Part shown: piece by piece, positions 45,728 to 55,582 of the stretch
Numbering within the stretch: the first letter of the stretch is position 1
Layout: each line of letters starts with the position of its first letter
Source of the DNA: Pedobacter frigidisoli
Lineage (GTDB): Bacteria > Bacteroidota > Bacteroidia > Sphingobacteriales > Sphingobacteriaceae
Reading direction: 5' to 3'
Length of the DNA: 64,000 nucleotides
NCBI RefSeq assembly: GCF_004331675.1
Contig: NZ_SJSN01000013.1
Location: 62,001 to 126,000, forward strand
Translations under genes and position numbers: made by a program
Notes under the pieces: generated by a model
What the model was told of the DNA's origin: nothing
The model's input: the letters and a program-made list of their open reading frames with translations, nothing else
Databases searched by the model: none

Positions 45728-48682
45728 CTATTTAACGCTGTAAATTTCGGCTTCGATAATACTTAAACCGCCTTTAAGCTTGGTTTCAGCTCGCTCTACG
45801 CCATCATCCAGTTTTTTACCATTTACCTCAACACCAATATTGTTGTTTTCATCTTTGCCTGAACCTACGAGTTGAACCGTAACCGTTTTGCCTTTTGTAG
45901 CTTTAAAGTTGATTGTAAAGTAACCTAAGCTTGGTTTACTGTTTCCTTTAAAAACCTCTTTGCCATCAATTAAAATCTTAATAGGATAAACTTTTGTCCT
46001 GAAACCATTTAATTTAAGAGAAATAGCAGAAACCATACTCTCTTTTTCCAAGCGATATTTTATCCAAGCGGTAGCAATTTTTCCGTCGTTAACCCAATCG
46101 CTCAACTCATTATCATCGTAACTTAAATTTGCCTTTTCATCGTTCGCACCTGCTTCAGCGGAAATAATTTTGATAGATTTTCGCCAATCAGTATAGGATT
46201 GGCTCAATGGCGTTGGACCTTTAACCAAACTTGATTTTAACCCATCGCTAGGAAGTTGTTTCGAAAGCCCATTTTCAACTTTAATAGGAATGGTTTCGAG
46301 AGAAATAGACGAAGACTTTAAGCCATCAGCATTTGCGGTCAGGTTTATTTTTCCTGCTGTCAATGTAGATCTGATGAGCACTCTATTTACGCCACCTTCA
46401 ACAGGTAATTCTTTTGACAAAATGAAATTATCTGGCCCTTGTGCTATACCACCACGCCATTCTGCAGGTCCTTGCATTTCAAATTTTATCAGATTTAATG
46501 CCGTTGGACAGCGGTTGCCTGCCGCATCAACTGCCTCAACCTGAACCAGGGCTACATCTGCACCATCTGCTTTAAAACCACTCGAATTTTTAATGGCTGT
46601 TAATTTGAGGGCAACAGGATTATCAGCAGTTTTTAATTGGGTTTCGGCTAGTTTTTTTCCAGCTTTGGTATAGGATATTGCTTTCAAAATCCCAGCTTTG
46701 AAAGTAATATTTTTGAATGTGAACAAAAAGCCCTCAGTTTTTTCGCCAAAACCAAGCGACTTATTATTGAGGATTAATTCTACTTTATCGCCTGCGGCGA
46801 TTACATAAATATCTTTTTTGGTACCAGCTTTGTAGTTCCAGTGACCAACTAAATGGATGCCTGTTTTCTTAGCATCAACCCAACCATCCCACATTACTTG
46901 GTGTGCAAAAAAAGCATCTTTAGGGATTCGCATGGCATCTACTTCACCACTTCTACGGTAATTTTCTTCCCCACGATAATGCGTATTGGAATCAGAAAAA
47001 ATAATATTAACGCCACCAGAACTCACACGAGTTCCCGATCCAGGTCGCTCTTCGTAATATTCGTTCCATCGGGTTACGTCTTCAATCGCTTGAGAATCTT
47101 GATTTCGGTTATAGTCGCTCGCATCGGCACCTTTGTAAAGTGGACCAGCGCCATTTTTATGATACGGTGGTGAAAATTCATCCCAATATTTACGAAGTGC
47201 TTCATCTCTAGAATATTCCATTGACCAAACTGGCTTGGTTGCACTTTTGTTGATATAAAGCATTTCACCGCCATATTCTGCAGATGGAATATCCAACATT
47301 TCTCGAGATCCGATTGCCCTGCCGCCATGAGGATCATAAAGATCTCTGATCGCTTTCATTTCATCCATGTGTGCTACACTGATGGATTCGTTACCGCATT
47401 CGTAAAATAAAATACTTGGGTTATTGCGATTATAAATGATCGCATCTGTCATTACTGCCTTTCGCTGATCCCATCGGATTCCAGTAACATCTTTCTCCGA
47501 ATCGCCAGCTGGCATGGCCTGAATCAAACCCATTCTGTCGCAAGATTCGATATCTTGTTTCCAAGGGGTAATATGCATCCAACGGACTAAATTCGCATTG
47601 CTCTCCACCATTAACCCATTGCTATAATCGCTTAACCAAGGCGGAACGGATAATCCAATTGCTGGCCATTCGTTGCTACTGCGTTGCGCATAACCTTTCA
47701 TCATTAAAACGCGATCGTTTAGGTAAACCATTCCGTTTTTAAATTCAGCTTTTCTAAACCCTGTTTTGGTGGTTAGGGCATCGATAACATTACCATTTAC
47801 CTTTAGTTTTGAAGTCACGGAATACAAATAACCATAACCCCAGCTCCAAAAATTTAATCCAGAAACAGGAGATTCAGCGCTCAAAATTGATGTTTCACCA
47901 GCCTTTAAACTTGTTGCTGCCGATTTAAATGTCTTGATTAATTTGCCATCAGCATCTTTTAGCTCAACCTCATATTCGATTAACTTTGATTCATCACTTT
48001 CGTTTTTAACCTGAGATTCGGAAACAATTACAGCAGATTTATTTTTAATATCAAAGTTTTTGGCATAAATATAATTACCTGTTGTTCCAAGAATTGCATT
48101 AATAGGCAATGTTTGATAAATGTTTCCGGTAACATGCAAACGAACATTTTTTGAGATCCCGCCATAATTTGCGTTAAAATTTTTATCATTCCATTGATAA
48201 CCAGAATTGGTTGCTTTTTCCTTATAATTCCATGCGTTATCGATTTTTACGGCGATTACATTTTCTTTGTCAGTATTAATCAGGTTAGAAATATCAAATC
48301 CAAATGCCATTACTCCATTTTCATGTCTGCCGATAAACTTCCCATTTAAGTAAAACTCTCCAGCCTGCCTGATTCCCTCAAATTCTAAAAATACCTTTTG
48401 GCTTTTATTTCCTGCTGGAATGGTGAAATGTTTTCGGTACCAAACTATCCCCGTTGATAAGGCTTCGATAGATTTTTTAAAAGCCTCATCCTCATTCCAA
48501 GCATGAGGAAGTGTTATTGCTTTCCAGTCTTGATCATTAAAATCCACAGCTTCTGCACCAGAAATATCGCTAATGCTGAGTTTCCAACCAGGATTAAAAT
48601 TATAGGTTTGCCTTAAGTTAGAATTGGTTTGCGAGAAACAAAATATTGGAATTAAACAAAGAATTAAAATCTTGAATTTCAT
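45728..48682 (-). CDS. GH2 beta-galactosidase-like hydrolase with C-terminal binding domain
   Basis: A 984-aa exported enzyme (MKFKILILCLIPIFCFSQ). The GH2 domain order is clear: jelly roll (ITLPHAWNEDEAF, GIVWYRKHF), Ig-like domain and barrel with E432 in YECGNESISV (acid/base) and E489 in VWSMEYSRDEAL (nucleophile). Domains after residue 640 resemble DUF4982 and an invasin-like Ig domain. The last 150 residues (SAISLKLNGFRTKVYPIKIL, TVTVQLVGSG) form a discoidin-like sandwich that could bind carbohydrate. It is 15 bp downstream of the GH43-like gene. The barrel contains an unusual inserted stretch (PPYHKNGAGPLYKGADASD) after the nucleophile. Likely substrate: beta-galactosides of pectic side chains. 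Confidence 0.85.
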   Translation of the reverse strand: MKFKILILCLIPIFCFSQTNSNLRQTYNFNPGWKLSISDISGAEAVDFNDQDWKAITLPHAWNEDEAFKKSIEALSTGIVWYRKHFTIPAGNKSQKVFLEFEGIRQAGEFYLNGKFIGRHENGVMAFGFDISNLINTDKENVIAVKIDNAWNYKEKATNSGYQWNDKNFNANYGGISKNVRLHVTGNIYQTLPINAILGTTGNYIYAKNFDIKNKSAVIVSESQVKNESDESKLIEYEVELKDADGKLIKTFKSAATSLKAGETSILSAESPVSGLNFWSWGYGYLYSVTSKLKVNGNVIDALTTKTGFRKAEFKNGMVYLNDRVLMMKGYAQRSSNEWPAIGLSVPPWLSDYSNGLMVESNANLVRWMHITPWKQDIESCDRMGLIQAMPAGDSEKDVTGIRWDQRKAVMTDAIIYNRNNPSILFYECGNESISVAHMDEMKAIRDLYDPHGGRAIGSREMLDIPSAEYGGEMLYINKSATKPVWSMEYSRDEALRKYWDEFSPPYHKNGAGPLYKGADASDYNRNQDSQAIEDVTRWNEYYEERPGSGTRVSSGGVNIIFSDSNTHYRGEENYRRSGEVDAMRIPKDAFFAHQVMWDGWVDAKKTGIHLVGHWNYKAGTKKDIYVIAAGDKVELILNNKSLGFGEKTEGFLFTFKNITFKAGILKAISYTKAGKKLAETQLKTADNPVALKLTAIKNSSGFKADGADVALVQVEAVDAAGNRCPTALNLIKFEMQGPAEWRGGIAQGPDNFILSKELPVEGGVNRVLIRSTLTAGKINLTANADGLKSSSISLETIPIKVENGLSKQLPSDGLKSSLVKGPTPLSQSYTDWRKSIKIISAEAGANDEKANLSYDDNELSDWVNDGKIATAWIKYRLEKESMVSAISLKLNGFRTKVYPIKILIDGKEVFKGNSKPSLGYFTINFKATKGKTVTVQLVGSGKDENNNIGVEVNGKKLDDGVERAETKLKGGLSIIEAEIYSVK

Positions 48683-48697
48683 AAAGTTTCTATGCTT

Positions 48698-49696
48698 TTA
48701 GTGCTTTAATTTTAAATATAGAGACTTGTCGCGATCGCAAGTAATTTCCCCATTTTTATATTCCAGTTCTGCCATTTGGATGGAACTTCTTCTGGTTGAG
48801 TAATTATCAACGCCTTTATTTTCTGGCGTTCTTCCAGGATGGGTGAAATAATAAACGTAAGCTTTGCCATCATTAACAAGCACATCGCAATGACCGCCCA
48901 TCACGCCATCATCAACACCTTTTCCAGGTTCTTGGAGAATATTTTTTTCTTGTCGCTTCCAATTCAAAAGATCAGTTGAGGAATAAACGCCCAAACCTTT
49001 CCAGTTATCAACGATCATCCAATAAGTATCTTTCCAAAAAAATACTTTTGGTCCCTCGCAGCCTCGATCGCCAATAATACGTTTGCCGCTATCGTTCCAA
49101 GTATATAAATCCTTGCTGTCGGCATAATAAATAGATTTGCCATTCATTTCATTATTATAGTACATTCGCCAACCTTTGTTATTTGGGAGTTTATAAACGC
49201 AGGCATCAATACAGCGATCTGAAGCGAGGTTTAACTTCGATTCGAATTTCCAATTGATGAGGTTTTTGCTAGTAAGATGAACAATATATCGTGGATGTTT
49301 CCAATCGCTAAACACCCCGGGAACATAGGTGAGGTACATGTGGTAAAGTCCGTTGTTTTCAATAACTTCTGGTGCCCAATGTGTGTAATTTGTTAGGCGA
49401 TATTGAATATCACAGGTATCTCTATATTTCCACTTAACGCCATCTTTTGATTCTGCAATGCCAATTCTAGTGCCATGAACCCAACTCACGCCATCCAAAT
49501 TTTTGCCATTTGCCCTGCGGTTGGTATAAAACATAAACCATTTCTTTTCTCCCTTGTTCCAGATTACCACTGGATCTGCGGCACCATCATAAACAGAATC
49601 TCGGAAAAGTGGCTTTGGTACCAGTGAAGATTTGCTTTTTTGTGCAACGGCAGCTACAGAAATGAATAGGAGTAAGGCAAGAAGAATTTTCTTCAT
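48698..49696 (-). CDS. Five-bladed beta-propeller glycosidase (GH43/GH117-like)
   Basis: A 332-aa exported protein (signal ending VAAVAQ). It has the clan-F propeller pattern: DGAADPVVIWNKGEKKWFMF near residue 40, NYTHWAPEVIENNGLYHMYL near 105, CIDACVYKLPNNKGWRMYY, and RGCEGPKVFFWKDTYWMIVD with a likely general acid Glu. A metal- or substrate-binding His lies in VMGGHCDVLV. Overall length fits single-domain GH43 or GH117 proteins, and I cannot separate these two by eye. It is the first gene of the leftward enzyme operon, 124 nt after operator site 5. Confidence 0.7.
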   Translation of the reverse strand: MKKILLALLLFISVAAVAQKSKSSLVPKPLFRDSVYDGAADPVVIWNKGEKKWFMFYTNRRANGKNLDGVSWVHGTRIGIAESKDGVKWKYRDTCDIQYRLTNYTHWAPEVIENNGLYHMYLTYVPGVFSDWKHPRYIVHLTSKNLINWKFESKLNLASDRCIDACVYKLPNNKGWRMYYNNEMNGKSIYYADSKDLYTWNDSGKRIIGDRGCEGPKVFFWKDTYWMIVDNWKGLGVYSSTDLLNWKRQEKNILQEPGKGVDDGVMGGHCDVLVNDGKAYVYYFTHPGRTPENKGVDNYSTRRSSIQMAELEYKNGEITCDRDKSLYLKLKH

Positions 49697-49820
49697 TTCT
49701 TTGGGATAAGGGAATTACTTTCAATTAATCAAACCTAATTATGGTGTATAATTAATGTTTACTTAAGAAGTATTTGGTTAAAAAAGGTTACACGAGATTA
49801 GCATTTTTAATCAAAGAACC

Positions 49821-49837
49821 CATCCTGCTCTATCCTG
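49821..49837 (-). promoter_or_regulatory. Direct-repeat operator candidate, site 5
   Basis: On the minus strand CAGGATAGAGCAGGATG is a perfect copy with 10-bp spacing, 124 nt before the start at 49696. It is identical to site 6 over 19 bases. It lies between the terminator of the SusC/SusD 3 unit and the GH43-like gene, marking an independent start for the enzyme operon. Confidence 0.65.
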
Positions 49838-49931
49838 CAAAAACCTTATACAATTAACATCAACATAGATTACACTTATTTCCATCGATTGAAAAAAAAA
49901 TAATTTTCAGATTAATAATGATGTGATAAAA

Positions 49932-49968
49932 CAAAAAAAGGGCGACTAACATATCAGTTAATCGCCCT
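49932..49968 (-). terminator. Rho-independent terminator of the SusC/SusD 3 unit
   Basis: Read on the minus strand, AGGGCGATTAAC pairs with GTTAGTCGCCCT (12 bp with one G-U pair, 6-nt loop) followed by a run of seven T. It begins 19 bp after the SusD 3 stop. Confidence 0.87.
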
Positions 49969-49987
49969 GTAGATTTAGGTTTTTAAT

Positions 49988-51958
49988 TTACCAGCCCGGA
50001 TTTTGCATGGCCTGTTTTTGTGCTGGGGTTAAGGCAACACCATCGTTTTTAATTACATCCAGAAATGTTTGTGGAATTGGGCGTAAATAATGTTTGCTAT
50101 CTATTGGCTTAGCCTCAAGGTTAAATGCTGTAGTTCTTGCTACCAAAGTTTTGGTTCGGGCAAGATCTTCCCATCTCATTAATTCGCCCATTAATTCTCT
50201 CGAGCGTTCATTTAAAATAAATTCCGTGAATTTATCAGCCTGAGAAACTGCACCAATTTTATCGTAAAATTCTTTATTGGAATTGAAGATATCAGCTTCG
50301 CTGTTTAAATGCATTGATGTTAAGGTGTTGACGGTACTAACGGGAATATTGTTCGATTCGAAATAGGTGTTTTTATCTGAGTAGGAAACGAAGCCTGTGG
50401 TATTAACCGCTGCATTGGTTTTGTAAGCTACACCGCCATCTACATACGATGAGCGATCTTCACCATCTTTATAAGCCGCACGATCGCGAACTCGGTTTAA
50501 ATAGGTGATAGCTTGTCCAAATTGACCTAATCTACCGTAAGCTTCAGCTGCGATTAAATAGGTTTCGGCTAAACGAGCCAAAATACCATCTCTTTGTCCG
50601 AATTGTGAGGCTACTAAGTTTCTAGATCCATCCATAAATTTAGATAGTGCCACATATTGACTCACGCCATAATTTCCATGTGCATTTAGATAACTCTGTG
50701 GCTGACCAGCAAAATACCTCACATACATGCTTGGTGCTCTAAGCGCAATGTTTGTACTGGTGTACCTCGTGTCGTTTGCATCATTAACGATGTACAATAT
50801 TGATTCTTGTCCGCCCGTAAATCTTACTTGACCAACTTGGCCAGGAGTAGGCGCATTTGCAGCGGTCCATTTTGGTGCACCAGCTGGGTTATTACACAAA
50901 TAACGCGTTTTGAAACTTTTCCAAAATCTCGAATCGTTAACACGGTCAAAAACATCAATTGCATAATCGGTAGATTTCATGCGCTGAAATTCACGGCCTC
51001 CAGGGATATCTCGTTGCATGCCTGGTAAATTTTGGTAAACCGATGGGTAGTATAAGTGAATCTGATTTCCGTAGCGACCTTGTGTAGCTGTATTTCCAGA
51101 GAATTGGGCAGCTAAAATAACTTCTTTATTTGTTTCATTTGGTCCATCGATTGTTGTAAAGTTCCAAAGATCGCTGAAATTGGTTGCCAAAGTATGCTGA
51201 CCGCTGTTGATTACCAAATCTGCATACTTTACTGCATTTTGTAAATCGGCCTGCTTGGTATCGCTGTTCCAATCGTTATTAAGTTCACTCGCTCGGTATA
51301 AATAGGCTTTTGCTAAGAAATGTGCTGCAGCCCATTTGGTAATTCTCCCTGTTTCTGCTGGCGTATTCGGAAGAAGATTATAGGCTTGTGTAAAATCTTG
51401 AATTACTTGTTCATAAACCTCTTTTGCAGAGTTACGAACAAAATCTTCCTTAATAACTTCTAAAGATTCTAATTGCAGAGGCACTCCACCGTATTGTTTT
51501 ACCAATTTAAAATAGTCGAAAGCACGCATAAAATAACCTTCGCCTAAACGCGTATTTTTATTGGCTCCTTGATAATATATTGGAACATTCTTAATCACAA
51601 TATTAGCAGAATTAATGTTGGTGTACATATTATCCCAAATTGCTGCAACATCTACCGTTTGAGAATTTAAGCTACCATCATACGAGTTCCACTGTTGTTC
51701 AGTTCTATCTCCGCCTACGTTAAACTCATCAACCCCGTAATTGGTTGTGGTGTAAGCCCAAGTGTAGTTGAAGTGAAACTTTAAACTTTGGTACATTCCT
51801 ATTACTAAGCCATCCAAGCCGTCGGTTCTCTGAAAATCTGAAGTGTTGTGTGAGTTAATCACTTCTTCATCCAAAAAACTTTTTTTACAGGAAGTAGGTA
51901 AAATCATTAAGCCACTCAGCAATGCTATTCCTGTTAGTAAATTTATAATCTTTTTCAT
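49988..51958 (-). CDS. SusD/RagB-type glycan-binding lipoprotein 3
   Basis: A 656-aa lipoprotein with the lipobox LPTSCKKSFLDEEV. SusD features: LVIGMYQSLKFHFNY, GEGYFMRAFDYFKLVKQYGG followed by VPLQLE, WAAAHFLAKAYLYRASELN, LAETYLIAAEAYGRLGQFGQ and the C-terminal FILNERSRELMGELMRWEDL, ending MQNPGW. It is the largest SusD in the window. It is 11 bp after SusC 3, and its stop is followed by a strong terminator, so this pair is a two-gene unit facing the enzyme operon downstream. Confidence 0.95.
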   Translation of the reverse strand: MKKIINLLTGIALLSGLMILPTSCKKSFLDEEVINSHNTSDFQRTDGLDGLVIGMYQSLKFHFNYTWAYTTTNYGVDEFNVGGDRTEQQWNSYDGSLNSQTVDVAAIWDNMYTNINSANIVIKNVPIYYQGANKNTRLGEGYFMRAFDYFKLVKQYGGVPLQLESLEVIKEDFVRNSAKEVYEQVIQDFTQAYNLLPNTPAETGRITKWAAAHFLAKAYLYRASELNNDWNSDTKQADLQNAVKYADLVINSGQHTLATNFSDLWNFTTIDGPNETNKEVILAAQFSGNTATQGRYGNQIHLYYPSVYQNLPGMQRDIPGGREFQRMKSTDYAIDVFDRVNDSRFWKSFKTRYLCNNPAGAPKWTAANAPTPGQVGQVRFTGGQESILYIVNDANDTRYTSTNIALRAPSMYVRYFAGQPQSYLNAHGNYGVSQYVALSKFMDGSRNLVASQFGQRDGILARLAETYLIAAEAYGRLGQFGQAITYLNRVRDRAAYKDGEDRSSYVDGGVAYKTNAAVNTTGFVSYSDKNTYFESNNIPVSTVNTLTSMHLNSEADIFNSNKEFYDKIGAVSQADKFTEFILNERSRELMGELMRWEDLARTKTLVARTTAFNLEAKPIDSKHYLRPIPQTFLDVIKNDGVALTPAQKQAMQNPGW

Positions 51959-51969
51959 CTTATTGTCTT

Positions 51970-54900
51970 TTAAAAACTTGCATTAATACCAAATACTACA
52001 CCTCTGTTAAAAGTAGAACCACCCAAATCTGGATCAATCCATTTAACATTCGAATAAATTAAACCTGGATTTATTGCTTGTGCATAAACTCTTAATCTAG
52101 ATAAGGTTAGTTTTTTGGCGATATTCTCTGCGAAATTATAACCAAGTGAAATGTTTCTTATTTTGATAAATGAAGCATCTTGATAATTCATCGAACTTTT
52201 AAATGTATCTCCAGCAGCGCTTGCATAACTTGGTGCAGGATAATCGTTTGTTGGGTTTGTTGGTGTCCAATAATCAACAACACGTTGCGCAAAGCGACCT
52301 TGTAAAGATTCTGCCCCAGTTGCAATTAAGAAATTATAACGAGCAACAATAAAAATAGACAAATCGAATTTTTTATAATTGAACGTATTCGTTAAACCAC
52401 CTGTCCAGCTTGGATTGTAATGCCCTAAAATCTGCAAATCGTTATTAGCATCAATTTTATAATCGCCATTTAAATCTTTAATCTTAATGGAGCCTGGTCT
52501 AAATTTACTGGCTACCGCTAAAATGTTTGCATTAAATTTATCCATTTCAGCTAAATCTTCAGGTGTGTTTTGCCAAATGCCTTCCTTAACATAATCGTAA
52601 GCTACGCCATTCCTTGCGCCAATAAAAAAGCGATCATTAATCATATTACCACCGTTAAGTTGGATAATTTCATCTTTACTCACAGAGAAATTTAGCGTAG
52701 ATTCCCAAGTAAAATCTTGTGTTTTAACGTTAATTGTATTTAGGGTTAAATCAAGTCCCTTGTTTTTGGTAGAACCAATGTTATCAAATGCACTCGGGTA
52801 ACCATTAATAATCGGGATGTTTTTCTTTAAAATTAAGTCGTTTGTTTTAGATTTATAAACATCTAATGAACCACTAATTCTTCCTTTAATTACGCTAAAA
52901 TCTAAGCCCAAATTATATTGGGTGGTTTTTTCCCAACTTAATAATTTGTTAGGGAATGTAATTGGGTTTGCAAGAGATGCATCCGATGCAACATAACCGG
53001 TTTGTACCGAGCTGCCATAAGTATAGGTAAGTGGTTGTGTTAAACCAAGTGTTGTACCAATATCTACAGATGAATTACCCGTTGTACCCACACCAAGTCT
53101 TAATTTTAATTCGTTAATCCACTTAATGTTTTTAATAAAATCTTCCTGATCTAAACGCCAAGCCAATGCGGTTGATGGGAAGAAATCCCATTTGTTTCCT
53201 GATGCTAATTGAGATGCACCATCCCAACGGCCAGATGCTGTTAGTAAATATTTATTGTTGAAAGCATAATTAAATCTAGCCATATAAGATACTAAGGCAG
53301 ATTTTCTTAAATCAGTTCCAAAACCATCTAAAGCAGTAATGTTAGCTGAATTTAAGCCATACCAAAGGGCGTTGGGTAATGATATTTTACTTCCTGTTAA
53401 GGTTGAAGATTCTTCCCTAAATATGGAAGAACTTTGTAATAGTGTTACGCCAAAATTGTGCTTATTGATTGTTTTATCATAATACAATAAATGATCGAGT
53501 GTATAAGCAAACCGATTGCTTTGATTTAATTGAGCGTAATTATTTACTGATCCAATTACACCTGCATCACGATTTACGGATTTAGCATCTTGATATCTTC
53601 CGTTGTAGAAATTTGAAAAATCTGGTCCAAAATTAACACGATATTTTAAGCCTTTAAAAAGACTAACTTCTCCAAAAACAGAACCTAATGTTCTTAAGGT
53701 TTTACGAAGATTGATATTGTAATCGGCCTCCAATACTGGGTTTTGAATGTTAATATCGCCACCAGGAAGATTAATTCTGTTTCCATCTGCATCGAAAGGG
53801 ACTGCCAAAGGAAGCATTCCACGTGCTGCTGCATAAATGTTTCCAGCACCTGATGCGCTCGCAGCAACAAAACCATAATTTTGTAAACTGTATGTAGCCG
53901 TTAGGTTTGCGCCCATTTTAAACCATTTTACAGGATTAATCTCAATGCTTACCTTTCCGCTATATCTCTCAAAATCCTGACCCAATTGCGTTCCTTCTTG
54001 GTTTAAATAACCGAAAGATCCATAAGCTTTTATTTTATCGGTACCACCACTAACACTTAATACATGATCTTGAGTAATTCCTGTTCGGGTAACTAAATCT
54101 CCCCAATCTGTAGTTGGAACCAAGCTTCCATCAAAAACACCATTTACCCAACCTTGATCTAAATTAGCCAATACAAAACTATCACCAGCAAAAATTCTTC
54201 TATCATCAGCTTGCGTAGGTACAATAGGATAGGTTGGTGTATTTGATGTTCCGTTTAATGCATTTAAGTAAGCGGTACGTCGAAAGGCATCTCTTCTAAA
54301 CTCTATGTATTGGCCAGAATTCATCATTTCCATTCTATCGTTTAGCGATTCAATGGTAGCCGTACCCACATAATCTAACGTTAATCTACCAGCTTTACCT
54401 TTTTTGGTATTAACGATTACAACACCATTTGCTCCACGAGAACCATAAATCGCTGTCGCAGATGCATCTTTTAAGATATCGATAGATTCGATATCATTTG
54501 GATTAATTGCATCGATGCCGCCTGCTTGCAGCGGAATTCCATCTACAACATACAAAGGTGAGTTACTTGCCGTTAATGATCGTACCCCACGAATTAAAAT
54601 ACTTCCAATTTGCCCCGGACGTTCATTTGAGGTAATATCCACACCGGCAGCTTTTCCTTGGATAGCTTGCAGCGCATTGGTAACAGGCCTCGATCTAATT
54701 TCTTCTGCACCAACGCTTACCACCGAACCTGTTAAATCACTTTTCTTAACCGCGTTATAGCCTACAATTACAATCTCATCAAGATCGTTTGTTGCACTCT
54801 TCATTTGCGCAGTAATATTTGTTCTGCCATTAATTGGAATTTCTAGTGTCGTATAACCAACGTAAGAAAAAACCAAAGTGGGCGTAGCTGTTCCCGTCGG

Positions 54901-55194
54901 GACTGTAATAGAGAAAGCACCATTTGCATCTGTTGTAGTTACAATTGATGTTCCTTTAATTTTCAAGATTACGCCAACTAGCGTTTCGCCTTTTTCATCG
55001 GTAACCTTTCCTTTAATAACATCGTCGAATTTGTTATTAGAAAAGCGATCTGCTCGTTTACTAACATTTGTTTCAGCATTAGCTGTTTTGCTAAGCACTA
55101 CAAAAGACAGCGCAGAAAGACTAAAAATGAGTAGCCTTTTACCATTAAATAGGTGCCGTTGCTGATTAAAAATGGGGGGTAAATTAAAATGCAT
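51970..55194 (-). CDS. SusC/RagA-type TonB-dependent transporter 3
   Basis: A 1074-aa outer-membrane receptor. The signal region is long (hydrophobic segment LLIFSLSALSFVVLS, then KTANAE). The regulatory beta-sandwich (VIKGKVTDEKGETLVGVILK) precedes a TonB-box-like DEIVIVGYNAVKK and the plug (ALQAIQGKAAGVDITSNERP, ILIRGVRSLTASNSPLYVVD, ILKDASATAIYGSRGANGVV). The barrel ends GVVFGINASF with the terminal Phe. It belongs to the more classical SusC group with VGYG-like motifs, unlike transporters 1 and 2. A 371-nt leader separates its start from operator site 6. Confidence 0.95.
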   Translation of the reverse strand: MHFNLPPIFNQQRHLFNGKRLLIFSLSALSFVVLSKTANAETNVSKRADRFSNNKFDDVIKGKVTDEKGETLVGVILKIKGTSIVTTTDANGAFSITVPTGTATPTLVFSYVGYTTLEIPINGRTNITAQMKSATNDLDEIVIVGYNAVKKSDLTGSVVSVGAEEIRSRPVTNALQAIQGKAAGVDITSNERPGQIGSILIRGVRSLTASNSPLYVVDGIPLQAGGIDAINPNDIESIDILKDASATAIYGSRGANGVVIVNTKKGKAGRLTLDYVGTATIESLNDRMEMMNSGQYIEFRRDAFRRTAYLNALNGTSNTPTYPIVPTQADDRRIFAGDSFVLANLDQGWVNGVFDGSLVPTTDWGDLVTRTGITQDHVLSVSGGTDKIKAYGSFGYLNQEGTQLGQDFERYSGKVSIEINPVKWFKMGANLTATYSLQNYGFVAASASGAGNIYAAARGMLPLAVPFDADGNRINLPGGDINIQNPVLEADYNINLRKTLRTLGSVFGEVSLFKGLKYRVNFGPDFSNFYNGRYQDAKSVNRDAGVIGSVNNYAQLNQSNRFAYTLDHLLYYDKTINKHNFGVTLLQSSSIFREESSTLTGSKISLPNALWYGLNSANITALDGFGTDLRKSALVSYMARFNYAFNNKYLLTASGRWDGASQLASGNKWDFFPSTALAWRLDQEDFIKNIKWINELKLRLGVGTTGNSSVDIGTTLGLTQPLTYTYGSSVQTGYVASDASLANPITFPNKLLSWEKTTQYNLGLDFSVIKGRISGSLDVYKSKTNDLILKKNIPIINGYPSAFDNIGSTKNKGLDLTLNTINVKTQDFTWESTLNFSVSKDEIIQLNGGNMINDRFFIGARNGVAYDYVKEGIWQNTPEDLAEMDKFNANILAVASKFRPGSIKIKDLNGDYKIDANNDLQILGHYNPSWTGGLTNTFNYKKFDLSIFIVARYNFLIATGAESLQGRFAQRVVDYWTPTNPTNDYPAPSYASAAGDTFKSSMNYQDASFIKIRNISLGYNFAENIAKKLTLSRLRVYAQAINPGLIYSNVKWIDPDLGGSTFNRGVVFGINASF

Positions 55195-55565
55195 AAGTTT
55201 TAATTTTATTAAGAAATATTTGGTTATTTATTATCGCAGCATGTTGTGCGAGTCGCAATTGAAGAATCCTTTATCTACCTTAAATGATGATTTGTTTTGT
55301 TGGTTACAATTTCTTTCGAAAGTATTTGGATTTTTTAAATTACTTGGAGTGCTCGTTTAGGGGTTTTCTGTGAGGAATTACATGAGCCAAGGAAGTTTCT
55401 TTCTCAGGATAAATGAATGCATAAAGTAGCCTTTTTTCATAAAATTGGGATTAATGATGGATTATTAAATTCGAATAAAGCCTAATTACACGAGGAACTG
55501 TTTCCTCGAGCAACACTATACTTGGTTAAAATTTAAACGAGATTAAGGTTTTAATTTTGATTTCC

Positions 55566-55582
55566 CATCCTGCTCTATCCTG
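55566..55582 (-). promoter_or_regulatory. Direct-repeat operator candidate, site 6
   Basis: On the minus strand CAGGATAGAGCAGGATG matches site 5 exactly, including two following G. It lies 371 nt before the SusC 3 start. The remaining 55195-55697 sequence is AT-rich without a supportable gene. Confidence 0.62.
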
